Counted from the first letter of the stretch, positions 7,156 through 17,173 are shown. The stretch is 64,000 nucleotides of DNA from JAPPLB01 sp965204095 (GCA_965204095.1 OZ241991.1:2666001-2730000), one strand, 5' to 3'. Notes: generated from the letters alone by a model not told the origin. Made by a program: numbers and translations.

Positions 7156-9522
7156 ATGAGCTTCGAGATTCGTAAGGTAGCCGTACTGGGCGCGGGCACG
7201 ATGGGTTCTCGGATCGCGGCGCATCTTGCGAACGCCGGGGTCGAATGTCTGTTGCTCGATCTCCCCATCGAAGGCGCATCCACCGAAGCTGCCCGCAACG
7301 GCATCGCTGCGAAAGCGCACAAGGCCCTTCTCAAGTCACGCCCTCCGGCCCTCTTTACAGCAGACACGCTTCGGCGGATCGAGATCGGTAATTTCTCAGA
7401 CCACCTTGCGCGTGTTTCGGAGGCGGATTGGATCATCGAGGCCGTTGTCGAGAACTTCGATGCCAAGCGCGAGATCCTCGCAAAGGTCGATGCATTGCGT
7501 CGTCCCGGAGCTTTGATCACGACCAACACATCCGGCCTACCCGTCGGAAGGCTCGCTGAAGGCATGTCCGACGATTTCCGAAAGCACTGGCTGGGAACGC
7601 ACTTCTTCAATCCGCCCCGCCACATGCGCCTGATGGAGCTGATTCCCACGCCTGAGAGCGATCCTCAAGTGGTCCACTTCGTCGCGGACTTTTGCAGCCG
7701 GCGTCTCGGCAAAGTGGTTGTTTACGCCAACGACCGCCCCAACTTTATCGCCAACCGCATCTTGCTCTTTTCCGTCATGCACACGTTGCAGACCATGCGC
7801 TTGCATGGCTTGATGATCGAAGAGGTCGACGCCCTGACCGGGCCGCTTGTCGGACGGCCTCGCATGGCGACCTTTCGCCTGGCCGACTTCATCGGAATCG
7901 ATGTCTGTCTCTTCGTTGCGGAAACTCTGCATCGCCTCGTTCCCGACGATGAAAAACACGAGGTCTACCGGCCGCCCGAATTTCTTCGCAAGATGGTCGA
8001 GCGGGGCTTCGTCGGAGACAAGGCCGGGCAAGGATTCTACAAGAAAGTCAAGGGCAAGGGCCGCCCCGAGTTGTTGGTTCTCGATCTCGAAACGTTGGAC
8101 TATCGGCCGGCGAACAAACCAAGCTGGCCGGAATTGAAGCAAGCCGGGAAGGTCCGCGATCTTCCGGAGAGGATCAAGACGCTCATCGACGCTCCCACGC
8201 CGGCCGGCCGCTTCCTATGGGAAACACTGAGTGAACTATTCCTATACACTGCGGCGCGTATTCCCGAGGTGACCGATGACATCCGGTCCATCGACACGAC
8301 CATGCGGACCGGGTTCAATTGGGAGAAGGGCATCTTCGAGATCTGGAACGGCCTCGGCGTCGAACAGACGGTTCAACGCATGAAGGACGACGGCCGCGGG
8401 ATTCCAGCGATCGTGGAAGCCGTGCTCGAGACGCCCGAAAAGTCCTTTTACCAGGAGAAGGGTCTTGAGGTCACCTACTTCGACTTCCCGGCAAAGCGCC
8501 ACCAGCCGCTGGTCGATCCCGAGGGCTTCATCCGCCTTGCTTCTCTGCATAGGCGCAAGCGAATCTTGAAATCCAACGACAGCGCCAGCCTCGTGGACCT
8601 CGGTGACGGCATCGTCTGCTTGGAGTTTCATTCCAAAGCGAACTCACTCGATGAAGGCGTGCTCGGCCTGCTGCGGGAAACGATCGACGACTGTGACGAC
8701 AATCACCGGGCGCTGGTCATCGGAAATGATGGCGCTCATTTTTGCGTCGGAGCCAATCTCGCGATGCTTCTCGGATGGTGTCAATCGAAGAACTGGCAAC
8801 GGATCGAGCAGGCTGTCGACGAAGTGCAAACGCTGTTCCGCGCGCTTCGCGGGCTACCCAAACCCACCGTCGCCGCCATCTTCGGGCAAACGCTCGCCGG
8901 CGGTTGCGAACTCACGCTTCACTGCGACCGTGTGCAGGCCGCGGCCGAGACGTACATCGGACTGGTCGAGGTAGGCGCAGGTTTAATCCCCGCGGCCGGA
9001 GGCTGCACGGATTTGCTGCGCCGGCACACCGCCTCTCTTCAAGCGAAACACGATCTCACTCCTGCTACGCAAGCGGTCTTTGAACGGATCGGCATGGCCA
9101 AAGTCTCCAACAGTGCCGAGGAAGCCCGCGAATGGAATCTCTTGCGGCCCGCCGACCTCATCACCATGAACCGAGACCACCTGCTATCCGATGCTTGGCA
9201 GACAGCTCGGCTTCTGGCCGCCGCTCCGTACCAACCGCCGCGGCGCTCCGAGATACTCGTCGGAGGACAAGGCACCCTGGCTGCCCTCAACCTGGCGATC
9301 TATCTGCTGCACGAAGCCGGCTACATCAGTGGCTACGACCGTCACATCGGGTGCAAGTTGGCCACCGTTCTCGCCGGCGGGCCTCTTTCCCAGCCCGCTT
9401 GGGTTTCAGAGGACTATTTGCTCGGTCTGGAGAAAGAAGCCTTCCTCAGCCTCTGTGGGGAAGAGAGAACGCAGCAGCGCATAAGCCACATTCTGGAAAC
9501 CGGCAAACCGCTCCGCAACTAG
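7156..9522 (+). CDS. fadN: 3-hydroxyacyl-CoA dehydrogenase/enoyl-CoA hydratase (FadN type)
   Basis: Bifunctional beta-oxidation enzyme of 788 residues. The N-terminus is an NAD-binding Rossmann domain (VAVLGAGTMGSRIAAHLANAG). The HCDH catalytic region follows with LGTHFFNPPRHMRLMELIPT, then NRPNFIANRI and the C-terminal HCDH repeat. The last third is a crotonase fold, with HSKANSLDEGVLGLL, FCVGANLAMLL, AGGCELTLHCDRV and GLVEVGAGLIPAAGG. Dehydrogenase first and hydratase last is the FadN order, the reverse of FadB/FadJ. No thiolase or acyl-CoA dehydrogenase gene is adjacent. The stop codon TAG is the first three bases of an R1 repeat. Confidence 0.93.
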   Translation: MSFEIRKVAVLGAGTMGSRIAAHLANAGVECLLLDLPIEGASTEAARNGIAAKAHKALLKSRPPALFTADTLRRIEIGNFSDHLARVSEADWIIEAVVENFDAKREILAKVDALRRPGALITTNTSGLPVGRLAEGMSDDFRKHWLGTHFFNPPRHMRLMELIPTPESDPQVVHFVADFCSRRLGKVVVYANDRPNFIANRILLFSVMHTLQTMRLHGLMIEEVDALTGPLVGRPRMATFRLADFIGIDVCLFVAETLHRLVPDDEKHEVYRPPEFLRKMVERGFVGDKAGQGFYKKVKGKGRPELLVLDLETLDYRPANKPSWPELKQAGKVRDLPERIKTLIDAPTPAGRFLWETLSELFLYTAARIPEVTDDIRSIDTTMRTGFNWEKGIFEIWNGLGVEQTVQRMKDDGRGIPAIVEAVLETPEKSFYQEKGLEVTYFDFPAKRHQPLVDPEGFIRLASLHRRKRILKSNDSASLVDLGDGIVCLEFHSKANSLDEGVLGLLRETIDDCDDNHRALVIGNDGAHFCVGANLAMLLGWCQSKNWQRIEQAVDEVQTLFRALRGLPKPTVAAIFGQTLAGGCELTLHCDRVQAAAETYIGLVEVGAGLIPAAGGCTDLLRRHTASLQAKHDLTPATQAVFERIGMAKVSNSAEEAREWNLLRPADLITMNRDHLLSDAWQTARLLAAAPYQPPRRSEILVGGQGTLAALNLAIYLLHEAGYISGYDRHIGCKLATVLAGGPLSQPAWVSEDYLLGLEKEAFLSLCGEERTQQRISHILETGKPLRN

Positions 9523-9713
9523 CCTGCATTTCTCACCACGTGGCGAGGCGAAGTGCGTGAGAGCGGCGTCAGGACGAGGCGCGAGCCGGGCGGAGGAAAA
9601 AGGCGCGCGCAGGTGTACTTGAACAGCACGTTGAGCACGGTAAGCAAGCGCAACGAAGTCCTGGCGGTCGTATCGCGTGCTTCGACCGTCGGGTGGTGAG
9701 ACATGCAGGCTAG
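9520..9713 (+). repeat. R1 repeat, medium form
   Basis: Complete 194-bp copy from TAGCCTGCATTTCTCACCAC to GTGGTGAGACATGCAGGCTA(G). It carries the GGGCGGAGGAAAAAGG module that is the uninterrupted version of the group II intron target at 25004/26882. The first three bases are the fadN stop codon. Confidence 0.93.
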
Positions 9714-9732
9714 TCCCGCCCCCGCCCCGCTA

Positions 9733-9805
9733 CGCGGTGCGGATCATTCGAGCAAGAAACATCCGGATCGGCGCCATGGCTGCTTGATTCGGACGATGTT
9801 TCGGG
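9733..9805 (-). repeat. R3 repeat (inverted copy)
   Basis: Reverse complement reads CGAAACATCGTCCGAATCAA, then after a spacer GTTTCTTGCTCGAATGATCC, then GCAC. This matches 14746-14814 with scattered differences. The rest of the gap up to 10178 is GC-rich sequence in which I see no convincing gene. Confidence 0.6.
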
Positions 9806-10178
9806 TTCGCTTTTCATCCGCCTGCCTGCGGATCATGCGGAGAGGCGGGCAGGCGCCCAGAGGGCACCCGCGCGCTCCCAGGGGTTTGCTCCGCCCGGGT
9901 GTGAATCCTGCAAGAGGAACCCTTCGGGTTGGTGTCAACGCTGCTTGCATAGGGGGATGTTTCAGGTCAGCTTTGCACGGAGACGCTGCTCGCTCACTTC
10001 ACAAGAGATTCCCCGACATCTCGCGCACGGGAGGGTGGAAACATCCCACGCCGACTCGGAGCAACTGTTGCCGGTCGGCCCGTGGCGGCATGGCCGTCAA
10101 GTGGGCGGGACGATTCCGGGTGCTACGCTACGGGGAAAGCGCCGTCGGAGCGACGGTTGCCCTCGTACGAAGACCAAG

Positions 10179-11828
10179 ATGAAGCTAGCGCTCGGCCAGG
10201 TCAACCCCACTGTGGGCGACCTTGCGGGCAACGTCGATCGAATGATCGCGATGGCCCGAAAGGCAGCTGCGGGGTCCGCCGATCTGATGGTGTTCCCTGA
10301 ACTCGCCGTAAGCGGCTATCCGCCCCGCGACCTCGTCGAGATTCCGCACTACCTCGAACGCAACGAGAACGAGTTGCGGCGTTTGGCGCGCGAGACGTCG
10401 GCTCTGGGAATCGCCGTCATCGCGGGCTACGCGGGAAGCTCCGAACCTGGTGCATCGCGGTCGGCCTCCAACTGCGCCGCATATTTGCGAAACGGCCAGG
10501 TGCTGCACCGGCAAAGCAAAATGCTGTTGCCTACCTATGACGTCTTCGACGAGTGGCGATACTTCGCTCCGGCTGAGAACCAACAAGTCTGGCAACACGA
10601 CGGATGCCGCATGGCAGTCACGATCTGCGAGGACGTTTGGAACGACAAACAGTTCTGGGATCGCCGGCGCTACGAACGCGACCCGGTCGAAGAACTCGTG
10701 CAGCAGGGTACGGATATCGTCATCAACATCGCCTCTTCTCCGTATCACATGGACAAGCGCAAGTTAAGGCTGAACATGATCTCCGCCACAGCGCGCCGTT
10801 GGAACGTGCCGATCGCCATGGGCAACCAGGTGGGGGGAAACGATCAACTCGTCTTCGACGGATCGAGCTTCGTCGTCGGGGCGGACGGCGGCATCCGCGC
10901 CCGCGCCAACTCCTTCCGCGAGGATCTGCTCTTCTACGACACGGAAACGGGCGTCGGCGACATCCGTGAGCAATCGTCGAACGAGTGCGATGCGCTGTAT
11001 GACGCCTTGGTTCTCGGCACCCGCGATTACACTGGAAAATGCGGGTTCCGAAGTGCAATCGTAGGTCTGAGCGGTGGCATGGATTCATCGCTCACAGCAG
11101 CCATCGCCGTCGATGCCTTGGGTGCCGAAAACGTGATGGGAGTCGGCATGCCTGGTCCGTTTTCGTCCCAGGGAAGTGTCAGCGATGCGAAGCAGTTGGC
11201 CCAAGCGCTGGGTATCCGTTTCGAGATCATCAGCATCAACGACGCTTACGCCACCATGACGAAAGCTCTCGAACCCATCTTCAAGCACCGTGAGCCGGAC
11301 ACCGCCGAGGAAAACCTGCAGGCTCGACTACGGGGCGACACCTTGATGGCGCTCTCGAACAAGTTTGACTCGATAGTGCTCACGACCGGCAACAAGAGCG
11401 AAATCGCCGTTGGATACTGCACCCTCTACGGCGACATGGCCGGGGGGCTGGCCGTCATCAGCGACGTGCCCAAGACCCTGGTCTACAAGCTGGCTCGGAT
11501 CGTGAACCAGCGGCGTTCCGGGACAATTCCCGAGTCTGTCTTCACCAAGCCGCCCTCCGCGGAGTTGCGGCCCGATCAGAAAGACACCGACTCTCTCCCC
11601 GACTACGAAGTGCTCGACCCGATCCTTCAACTCTACGTCGAGCAGTACGAGGAACCATCCGCCATCGCGAAGAAACTGGGGCTTCCCGAAGACCTCATTC
11701 GCGACGTCACACGCAAGGTGGAGCGCAACGAATATAAGCGCCAGCAAGCGGCTCCCGGCCTGCGCGTTACCTCGAAAGCCTTCGGAATGGGCCGCCGCTT
11801 CCCCATTGCGCAGCGCTACTCGCCCTGA
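10179..11828 (+). CDS. nadE: NAD(+) synthase, glutamine-hydrolysing
   Basis: Last step of NAD synthesis: deamido-NAD plus ATP plus glutamine gives NAD. 549 residues, two domains. The N-terminal nitrilase-type glutaminase shows the E-K-C triad in VFPELAVSGYPPRD, HRQSKMLLPTYDVFDE and VTICEDVWN. The C-terminal synthetase domain has the PP-loop SGGMDSSLTAAIAVDALG and ALSNKFDSIVLTTGNKSEIAVGY. ATG at 10179 begins MKLALGQVNPTVGD, the canonical N-terminus; the frame is open another 78 codons upstream through repeat-rich sequence, which I exclude. Confidence 0.95.
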   Translation: MKLALGQVNPTVGDLAGNVDRMIAMARKAAAGSADLMVFPELAVSGYPPRDLVEIPHYLERNENELRRLARETSALGIAVIAGYAGSSEPGASRSASNCAAYLRNGQVLHRQSKMLLPTYDVFDEWRYFAPAENQQVWQHDGCRMAVTICEDVWNDKQFWDRRRYERDPVEELVQQGTDIVINIASSPYHMDKRKLRLNMISATARRWNVPIAMGNQVGGNDQLVFDGSSFVVGADGGIRARANSFREDLLFYDTETGVGDIREQSSNECDALYDALVLGTRDYTGKCGFRSAIVGLSGGMDSSLTAAIAVDALGAENVMGVGMPGPFSSQGSVSDAKQLAQALGIRFEIISINDAYATMTKALEPIFKHREPDTAEENLQARLRGDTLMALSNKFDSIVLTTGNKSEIAVGYCTLYGDMAGGLAVISDVPKTLVYKLARIVNQRRSGTIPESVFTKPPSAELRPDQKDTDSLPDYEVLDPILQLYVEQYEEPSAIAKKLGLPEDLIRDVTRKVERNEYKRQQAAPGLRVTSKAFGMGRRFPIAQRYSP

Positions 11829-11887
11829 TCGACAGACCAAGCCGGCGAGGGTAAAGCCACGTAGCTTGCCTATAATGAGTCGTCTCC

Positions 11888-13204
11888 ATGCCCCCCCTTC
11901 ATCTCGGCATCATCGGCCTCGGTAACGTGGGGCGCGGCACTCTCCGCATTCTGCACGACAACGCGTCGCTGATCGAGCGCAAGCTGGGCTTCCCGCTCGT
12001 CGTGAAGGCCCTTTGCTCGCGGTCAGTGCTGGCCGAGCCGCCTGAGGAAGTCCTGCACTTCCCCGATGCTTTGCGGACCGCGGACTGGATAGACGTCGTC
12101 AACCATCCCGACGTTCACATCGTGGCGGAACTCGTCGGCGGCGCCGACGCGGCAGCCCGGATCGTCGAATCTTCGATTGCCGCCGGCAAATCATTCGTCA
12201 CCGCCAACAAGGAACTCATGGCGGAGCAAGGTGCCGATATCTGGGAGAAGGCCATCGACGCTAACACCTGCCTGGCAATGGAAGCCAGCGTCGCCGGCGG
12301 AATACCGATCCACTCCGTGTTGCGCGAGGGAATCTCCGGAGACCGGGTTGCTTCGTTGGTCGGCATCCTGAACGGCACATCAAACTACATCTTGACGGAG
12401 ATGGAGAGGCGCGGCGAGTCGTTGGCAACGGTTCTCAAAGAGGCGCAGGATCTGGGCTACGCCGAAGCCGACCCAACGGCCGATGTGGATGGCTACGACG
12501 CCCAATCGAAGTTGACTCTGCTGGCCGCGCTCGCTTTCGGCGTCAAGATCACCCCTTCTGACATCCATCGCGAGGGCATCCGGCGCATACGCAACATCGA
12601 TTTCGCGTACGCTTCGCGGCTCGGTCAGACCGTGCGTTTGATCGCGGCTGCCGAACAGACCGATCGAGGCCTGTTGCTGTCCGTTCGACCCGCTCTGATC
12701 CCCCGCGAAACGATCCTGGCGCATGTCCAGGGTTCTTATAACGCCATCTGGATCAGGGGAGTCCACGGAGAGGATACGTTCTATTACGGCCGTGGCGCCG
12801 GACCGACACCCACCGGAGTCGCCGTCGTCAGTGACCTGATGCGCGTGGCCCGTGAAATCGTCAACGGCAGTCCCGAAAGGGTCTCGCCATTTGCCCATCC
12901 GGCTCTGGAGAAGTACGCGCCGGCTCCCATCGAGCACCAGGTGCGAGCTTACTACCTCAGATTCCGGGTGAGGGATCAACCGGGCATTATCGCGGCCCTC
13001 GCCTCGATTCTCGCGGAGGCCGGTATCAGCCTGGAAGCCGTGCTCCAGGAGCCTAGCTTCAATAAAGCCGACTTGCCGTTCGTCATCACGATCGAACCCA
13101 CGGAAGAAGGCTCTTTGCGCCAAGCCATCAGCCGCATGGAAGGTCTCGGCTTTCTCGTCGACCAACCTCTGACCATGCCCCTTGAACACGGTCTGCAGCA
13201 GTAA
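11888..13204 (+). CDS. hom: Homoserine dehydrogenase with ACT domain
   Basis: Reduces aspartate semialdehyde to homoserine for threonine and methionine synthesis. 438 residues. It contains the NAD(P)-binding GIIGLGNVGRGTLRIL at the start, TANKELMAEQG, the signature EASVAGGIPIHSVLREGISGD, LNGTSNYILTEME, YAEADPTADVDGYDAQSKLTLLA, and a C-terminal ACT domain (RFRVRDQPGIIAALASILAEAGISLEAV) typical of threonine-feedback forms. It stands alone downstream of nadE with a 59-bp gap. Confidence 0.96.
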   Translation: MPPLHLGIIGLGNVGRGTLRILHDNASLIERKLGFPLVVKALCSRSVLAEPPEEVLHFPDALRTADWIDVVNHPDVHIVAELVGGADAAARIVESSIAAGKSFVTANKELMAEQGADIWEKAIDANTCLAMEASVAGGIPIHSVLREGISGDRVASLVGILNGTSNYILTEMERRGESLATVLKEAQDLGYAEADPTADVDGYDAQSKLTLLAALAFGVKITPSDIHREGIRRIRNIDFAYASRLGQTVRLIAAAEQTDRGLLLSVRPALIPRETILAHVQGSYNAIWIRGVHGEDTFYYGRGAGPTPTGVAVVSDLMRVAREIVNGSPERVSPFAHPALEKYAPAPIEHQVRAYYLRFRVRDQPGIIAALASILAEAGISLEAVLQEPSFNKADLPFVITIEPTEEGSLRQAISRMEGLGFLVDQPLTMPLEHGLQQ

Positions 13205-13594
13205 CGTTCAATCGAGTTGCTCTCTCACGACAGCTCCGGATCTCAAATGGGGGTTGTTCGCCACGGGCCATCCGGGTTTTGCGTCCGGTGAACCCTAATA
13301 GCCGGTTCGGACTCCAGGATGAGCTGACCCTAACGGATCAGGCACTAGAAGCCTTTGCGGCCAGCTCAGGTTTCGGAGCCTCTTCCGGCTGCACTCTTAT
13401 CCTGCCGGCGGTTTGGGCGGTTGCTGATTATCATGCCGGCCGCGCCGAAGCCCTTGATTCGCCTCCGGTCGCGTAGCCGCAATAGCAATGCCCCGGGAAC
13501 CCGGCGAAGCTGCGTCCGTGGTGGTATAGTCGATGGCTGGTTGGGCTGAGAAGCCTTTCCTCTCCCGTCTTTGTTGAGCTATCGAGACTCCCGA
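13205..13594 (+). other. Intergenic region, no recognised feature
   Basis: A 390-bp spacer between hom and the enolase-superfamily gene. I see no conserved protein, RNA gene or R1 copy. It presumably carries the promoter of the downstream gene. Confidence 0.5.
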
Positions 13595-14743
13595 ATGTCA
13601 AAACCAGATCGTCGTCAAGTCCTCACCTCTCTCGCCGCCTTGGGTGTCGGCTCGTCCGTAATGCAGCCGCTTTTTACAGCCGCATCGGCTGCGCCGAAGT
13701 CGTCTCTCACATCCCGCATCACGCGATTCGAGATTACGCCGACGAAACTTCCCTACTACGAGCCGGTCCGTGAAGCATTGACGGGTAGTTTCCTGCTGCA
13801 GAACCGTGATCAAACCTCTTTCGACCCGACCATGGTCAAGGTTCACACCGACGATGGATTGACCGGAATCTGCAACGCCATGATGCGAAGTCCGGACAGG
13901 ATCGAAGCCACCCTGAAACGAATGGTCGGCCATTCGCCTTGGGAGTATCTGCACGACGATTCTCTCGCCGGTATCCTGGTGGCAGTCTACGATCTTGTCG
14001 GACAGGCAGCGGGTCTGCCAGTCTCGCGCCTCTTCTCGACAAATCCGAAGGAGAAGATCGTTCAGACTTGGTGGAGTCAGTGCTATCCGCCGTCATTGAT
14101 GGCCGAAGAGGCAAAGCGCGGCGAGGATCTGGGTTACAAGGTGCACAAGGTCAAGGCACGTCCGTGGCAAGATCCCATCGAGCAAGCTGCCGCGATTTGC
14201 GACGTCGTCAAGCGTGATTTCCGCATTTGGGCGGACGCCAACTCCTGGTGGGGCTCAGTGGGGCGGACCATTCACTTTTGCAATCGGCTGGCACAGTTCA
14301 ACAACTATTTTGCGATCGAGTCTCCCATCAGGCGGCCGGGCATCGCCGGTTATAGGGCCCTCAAGGGAAAGGTGCCGCTGCAAATGAGCGAGCACATGAC
14401 GCCCGATCCGATGCCGTACATCCGCGAAGGCCTCTTGGATACCTTCGTGATCGGCGGGCCACTCGGCAAGACGCTCATCAAACGCGCTCTGATGGCCGAA
14501 GTAACCAGGATGCCGCTCTGGGTCGAGCACAGTATCGAAGACGGCATCAACCAGGTCTTTCAGGCTCACCAGGCTGCGGCGTTCCCAGGCATCGAGTACA
14601 CCATCAGCATTACTCATGTGCTTGTCGACGACCTGATGAAAGAACCGTTCGCGATGAAAGATGGCTTCTACACGGTTCCCACGAAGCCGGGTCTCGGCGT
14701 GAGCCTCGACGAGGATGCGATCGACAAGTACCGAACCTCCTGA
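13595..14743 (+). CDS. Exported enolase-superfamily (mandelate racemase/muconate lactonizing-like) protein
   Basis: 382 residues with a Tat-type leader (SKPDRRQVLTSLAALGVGSS). The mature part follows the enolase superfamily layout: an N-terminal capping domain (ITRFEITPTK...VKVHTDDGLTGICNAMM), a KxK-like element in YKVHKVKARPW, a metal aspartate in RIWADANSWW, a second ligand in FAIESPIRR, a third region in VPLQMSEHM and a histidine in PLWVEHSIEDG. This supports a dehydratase or racemase on a sugar-acid-like substrate, probably periplasmic, which is unusual for the superfamily. ATG 13595 is chosen since it starts the twin-arginine leader. The precise substrate cannot be told. Confidence 0.82.
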   Translation: MSKPDRRQVLTSLAALGVGSSVMQPLFTAASAAPKSSLTSRITRFEITPTKLPYYEPVREALTGSFLLQNRDQTSFDPTMVKVHTDDGLTGICNAMMRSPDRIEATLKRMVGHSPWEYLHDDSLAGILVAVYDLVGQAAGLPVSRLFSTNPKEKIVQTWWSQCYPPSLMAEEAKRGEDLGYKVHKVKARPWQDPIEQAAAICDVVKRDFRIWADANSWWGSVGRTIHFCNRLAQFNNYFAIESPIRRPGIAGYRALKGKVPLQMSEHMTPDPMPYIREGLLDTFVIGGPLGKTLIKRALMAEVTRMPLWVEHSIEDGINQVFQAHQAAAFPGIEYTISITHVLVDDLMKEPFAMKDGFYTVPTKPGLGVSLDEDAIDKYRTS

Positions 14744-14745
14744 TG

Positions 14746-14814
14746 CGAAACATCTTCCTGATCAAGCGGCGTTGACAACGATCCGAACGTTTCCCGCTTG
14801 AATGATCCGCACAC
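14746..14814 (+). repeat. R3 repeat
   Basis: GCGAAACATCTTCCTGATCA to GTTTCCCGCTTGAATGATCC plus GCACACG. It matches the inverted copy at 9733-9805 and the partial copy at 24805-24847. It abuts a truncated R1 copy. Confidence 0.6.
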
Positions 14815-14950
14815 GGGCGGAGGAAGAAGGCGCGCGCAGGCGCACTTGAACCGTACGTCGAGCACGGCATGCAAGCGTTGCGAAGGAAAAGCGAAGTCAT
14901 GGCGGTCGTATCGCGTGCTTCGGCCGTCGGGTGGTGAGAAATGCAGGATA
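14815..14950 (+). repeat. R1 repeat, left-truncated
   Basis: Begins inside R1 at GGGCGGAGGAAGAAGGCG and continues to the right end GGTGGTGAGAAATGCAGGATA. The left ~55 bp are missing and replaced by R3. Confidence 0.85.
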
Positions 14951-14971
14951 GGTTCTGATACCATCTCCCGC

Positions 14972-16195
14972 ATGAATAACGCTCTTGTCGCCTCGGCAGG
15001 CTTGTCCTTGCTGTTCCTCTTGTCTTGCTCGCCCGCCACGGATAAACGCGCAGAAACAGCCGCGACGCAGCCGACGGGCGACTTCCACACCGACTCCTTC
15101 GTGATGGACTCTCATGTCCATGTCATGAGCCGGCAGCTCCTCGAAGGCACCGATTTCGGCGACCGTTATGAAGACGGGCACGTCGACTTGCCGCGGACGA
15201 TCGAGGGCGGTGTCGACGCGATGTTCTTCTCGATCTATACGCCCGAGCCTTACTACCCGAATCGGCACGACGTGAAAAGCACGCTTCGACTCGTCGAGTT
15301 GGCCCGGCAGCAAATCGAGAGGAACAACGACAGGATCGATCTCGCCCTCAATGCGACCGACATAGAGCGAATCACCTCTGACGGCAAGGTGGCGGCCTTC
15401 ATGGACCTCGAAGGCCCTTTCGATCTCGACGGCGACCTCCTGGTGCTCGCCGGACTCTATCGCCTGGGACTGCGGTCGTTTCAGCTCACGGCTCATAATT
15501 TCACCAGCAACATCGTCGACTCATGCTGCGATGTCAGCAAATGGGGCGGCCTGAACGAACGGGGCCGCGCCGTCGTGAAAGAAGCAAATCGCCTCGGCAT
15601 GATCATCAACGTGGCGCACGCCTCCGAAGAGACCATTCAGCAAACGGTCGAGCTCAGCGAGGATCCCGTGATTTACACCCACGGTGGCTTCCGCCATTTT
15701 GTCGATATCCCTCGCTGCATCAGCGACGCGGCCGCCAAAGCGATTGCGGCCAAGGGCGGCGTCATCTCGATCCAATGGGGCAGCACGTTCAACAACCCCA
15801 AATACTTCGACTGGAAGCACAAGGGCATCCCGATCGTGTACGACATCTCGAAGAGACTCGGCAAATACGCCGATATGACAATCGGCGAGATCGACGCCGA
15901 GGAACGGTCACGCCTGCCCTTCGTCTTCAAGGGGACCATACCTGACGAATATTGGATGGGAGCGGATCAGCTCGCCAAGGTCGTCGACTACGGAGTGCAG
16001 CTCGTCGGCGAAGACCACATCGGCCTCGGCTCCGACTTCGATGGCGGACCGCCGCTGCCCCGCGAAATCAAAGACATCAGTGACTACCCCGAAATGACCA
16101 AAGCCCTGCAACGTCTCGGATACGGCGAAGAGCGCATCCGCAAAATCCTCGGCCTGAATCTGCTGCGCGTCATTCGTGAAGTGACTGAAAAGTAG
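14972..16195 (+). CDS. Membrane dipeptidase (peptidase M19) lipoprotein
   Basis: Zinc dipeptidase of the renal dipeptidase family, 407 residues. The lipoprotein signal peptide is LVASAGLSLLFLLSC with a lipobox cysteine, so the mature protein is probably lipid-anchored outside the cytoplasm. Metal-binding motifs are MDSHVHV near the N-terminus, the conserved glutamate in AAFMDLEGPF, VAHASEETI, YTHGGFRHFVDIPR and HIGLGSDFDGG. ATG 14972 is selected because it starts the signal peptide; the upstream open frame runs through the R1 copy. The stop TAG is followed by CCTGCCG, resembling the first bases of R1. Confidence 0.9.
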   Translation: MNNALVASAGLSLLFLLSCSPATDKRAETAATQPTGDFHTDSFVMDSHVHVMSRQLLEGTDFGDRYEDGHVDLPRTIEGGVDAMFFSIYTPEPYYPNRHDVKSTLRLVELARQQIERNNDRIDLALNATDIERITSDGKVAAFMDLEGPFDLDGDLLVLAGLYRLGLRSFQLTAHNFTSNIVDSCCDVSKWGGLNERGRAVVKEANRLGMIINVAHASEETIQQTVELSEDPVIYTHGGFRHFVDIPRCISDAAAKAIAAKGGVISIQWGSTFNNPKYFDWKHKGIPIVYDISKRLGKYADMTIGEIDAEERSRLPFVFKGTIPDEYWMGADQLAKVVDYGVQLVGEDHIGLGSDFDGGPPLPREIKDISDYPEMTKALQRLGYGEERIRKILGLNLLRVIREVTEK

Positions 16196-16374
16196 CCTGC
16201 CGTTGCAAGCAAGCTCCTGACGACTGCTTTGAACCAATTGCTGACCCGGTCCCTGACCTCGTCGAGGTAGTCGCAGCGCTGTGGGGCAGTCTCGCCCCCA
16301 AACATCCTTTCCCCGAAGACAACCAGCACGCAACCGCGGACCCACGGGCCTCAGGGGGGCGCCGGTCCTGCTGC

Positions 16375-17115
16375 TCACCCTTTCGAGGCGCTGAAGGCGG
16401 TGAGCGGCGCACAGGTCATGAAGTCGTCCCAGTAGGGATCGTCCCGCTCAGTCGGCTCCAGCATGGCGTCGACCCAGCGGAAGTCGTCGAAGCCGGCTTC
16501 GCGCGCCGCCGCCTCGTAGGTGGCCGGTGCGAGGTAGTAGTTCTCGAACTCGAACGCTTGGCCATCATGGTTGGTGATGCGGTACTGGATGACGTCGCCC
16601 TCGCTCGGAGGATAGGCGCAAGTCCGCTCAAGACCGTACTGCTCCAGCGGCATGCCCGGCTGAGGCGGGTTGCGGACGTTGTCGTTGAAGCCTACGAGCC
16701 GGCCCCCCGGCTTCAGCGCTCGGAAACAGGCGCGGTAAAAGCGGTCCAACTGCTTCCTGGTGCGTGCATAGTTCAGTAGATAGATGGCTGTCACGATATC
16801 GACCGGTTCGGGCGGCGTGAATGCCGCCGCGTCCTCCCGGACGTAACGGCAGCCGAGAGGTTCTTCTTGCTCGGCGGCCTCGGCAAGGTCGACCATTGCT
16901 TGCGAAATATCGACGCCGGTCACCTCTGCCGCGCCCGTCCGTTTGAACTGGCGAGCGTAGACTCCTTCGCCGCACGCCATATCCAGCACCGACTGGCCCC
17001 TCAGATCACCCAGCACCTGGAACAGGGTGTAACGCTCGATGAAATGGCGGAACAGAAGCCACTTGGACTCGCGATAGCGCTCAGCGATGGAGTCATACAC
17101 ATTCTGCTGGCTCAT
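16375..17115 (-). CDS. Class I SAM-dependent methyltransferase
   Basis: 246 residues. The SAM-binding motif I is VLDMACGEGVYARQF and motif II/acidic loop is VTGVDISQAMVDLA. DAAAFTPPEPVDIVTAIYLLNYA and LKPGGRLVGFND complete the Rossmann core. N-terminal YDSIAERYRESKW is typical of UbiE/BioC-like methyltransferases. The substrate is unknown: the neighbours (an M19 peptidase convergent, a glycosyltransferase upstream on the same strand) do not identify it. ATG 17115 (MSQQNVYDSI) is preferred to the ATG 45 bp upstream. Confidence 0.85.
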   Translation of the reverse strand: MSQQNVYDSIAERYRESKWLLFRHFIERYTLFQVLGDLRGQSVLDMACGEGVYARQFKRTGAAEVTGVDISQAMVDLAEAAEQEEPLGCRYVREDAAAFTPPEPVDIVTAIYLLNYARTRKQLDRFYRACFRALKPGGRLVGFNDNVRNPPQPGMPLEQYGLERTCAYPPSEGDVIQYRITNHDGQAFEFENYYLAPATYEAAAREAGFDDFRWVDAMLEPTERDDPYWDDFMTCAPLTAFSASKG

Positions 17116-17173
17116 GACAATGCTCCCTGGCGCGGCTTCGGGTCTCCCGGCCAGCCACACGCAAAGAAATTTC

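Noticed and set aside
9945..10178. N-terminal extension of NAD synthetase
   Set aside because: MKLALGQVNP at 10179 is the family's normal start; the extension is basic low-complexity sequence.
14798..14971. N-terminal extension of the M19 peptidase reading through the R1 copy
   Set aside because: The lipoprotein signal peptide starts at ATG 14972; the upstream codons translate R1 and R3 sequence and would mask the signal.
16196..16374. Possible transposase-derived coding sequence between the peptidase and methyltransferase genes
   Set aside because: Short frames such as RDRVSNWFKAVVRSLL gave no family I could name; evidence too weak to list.
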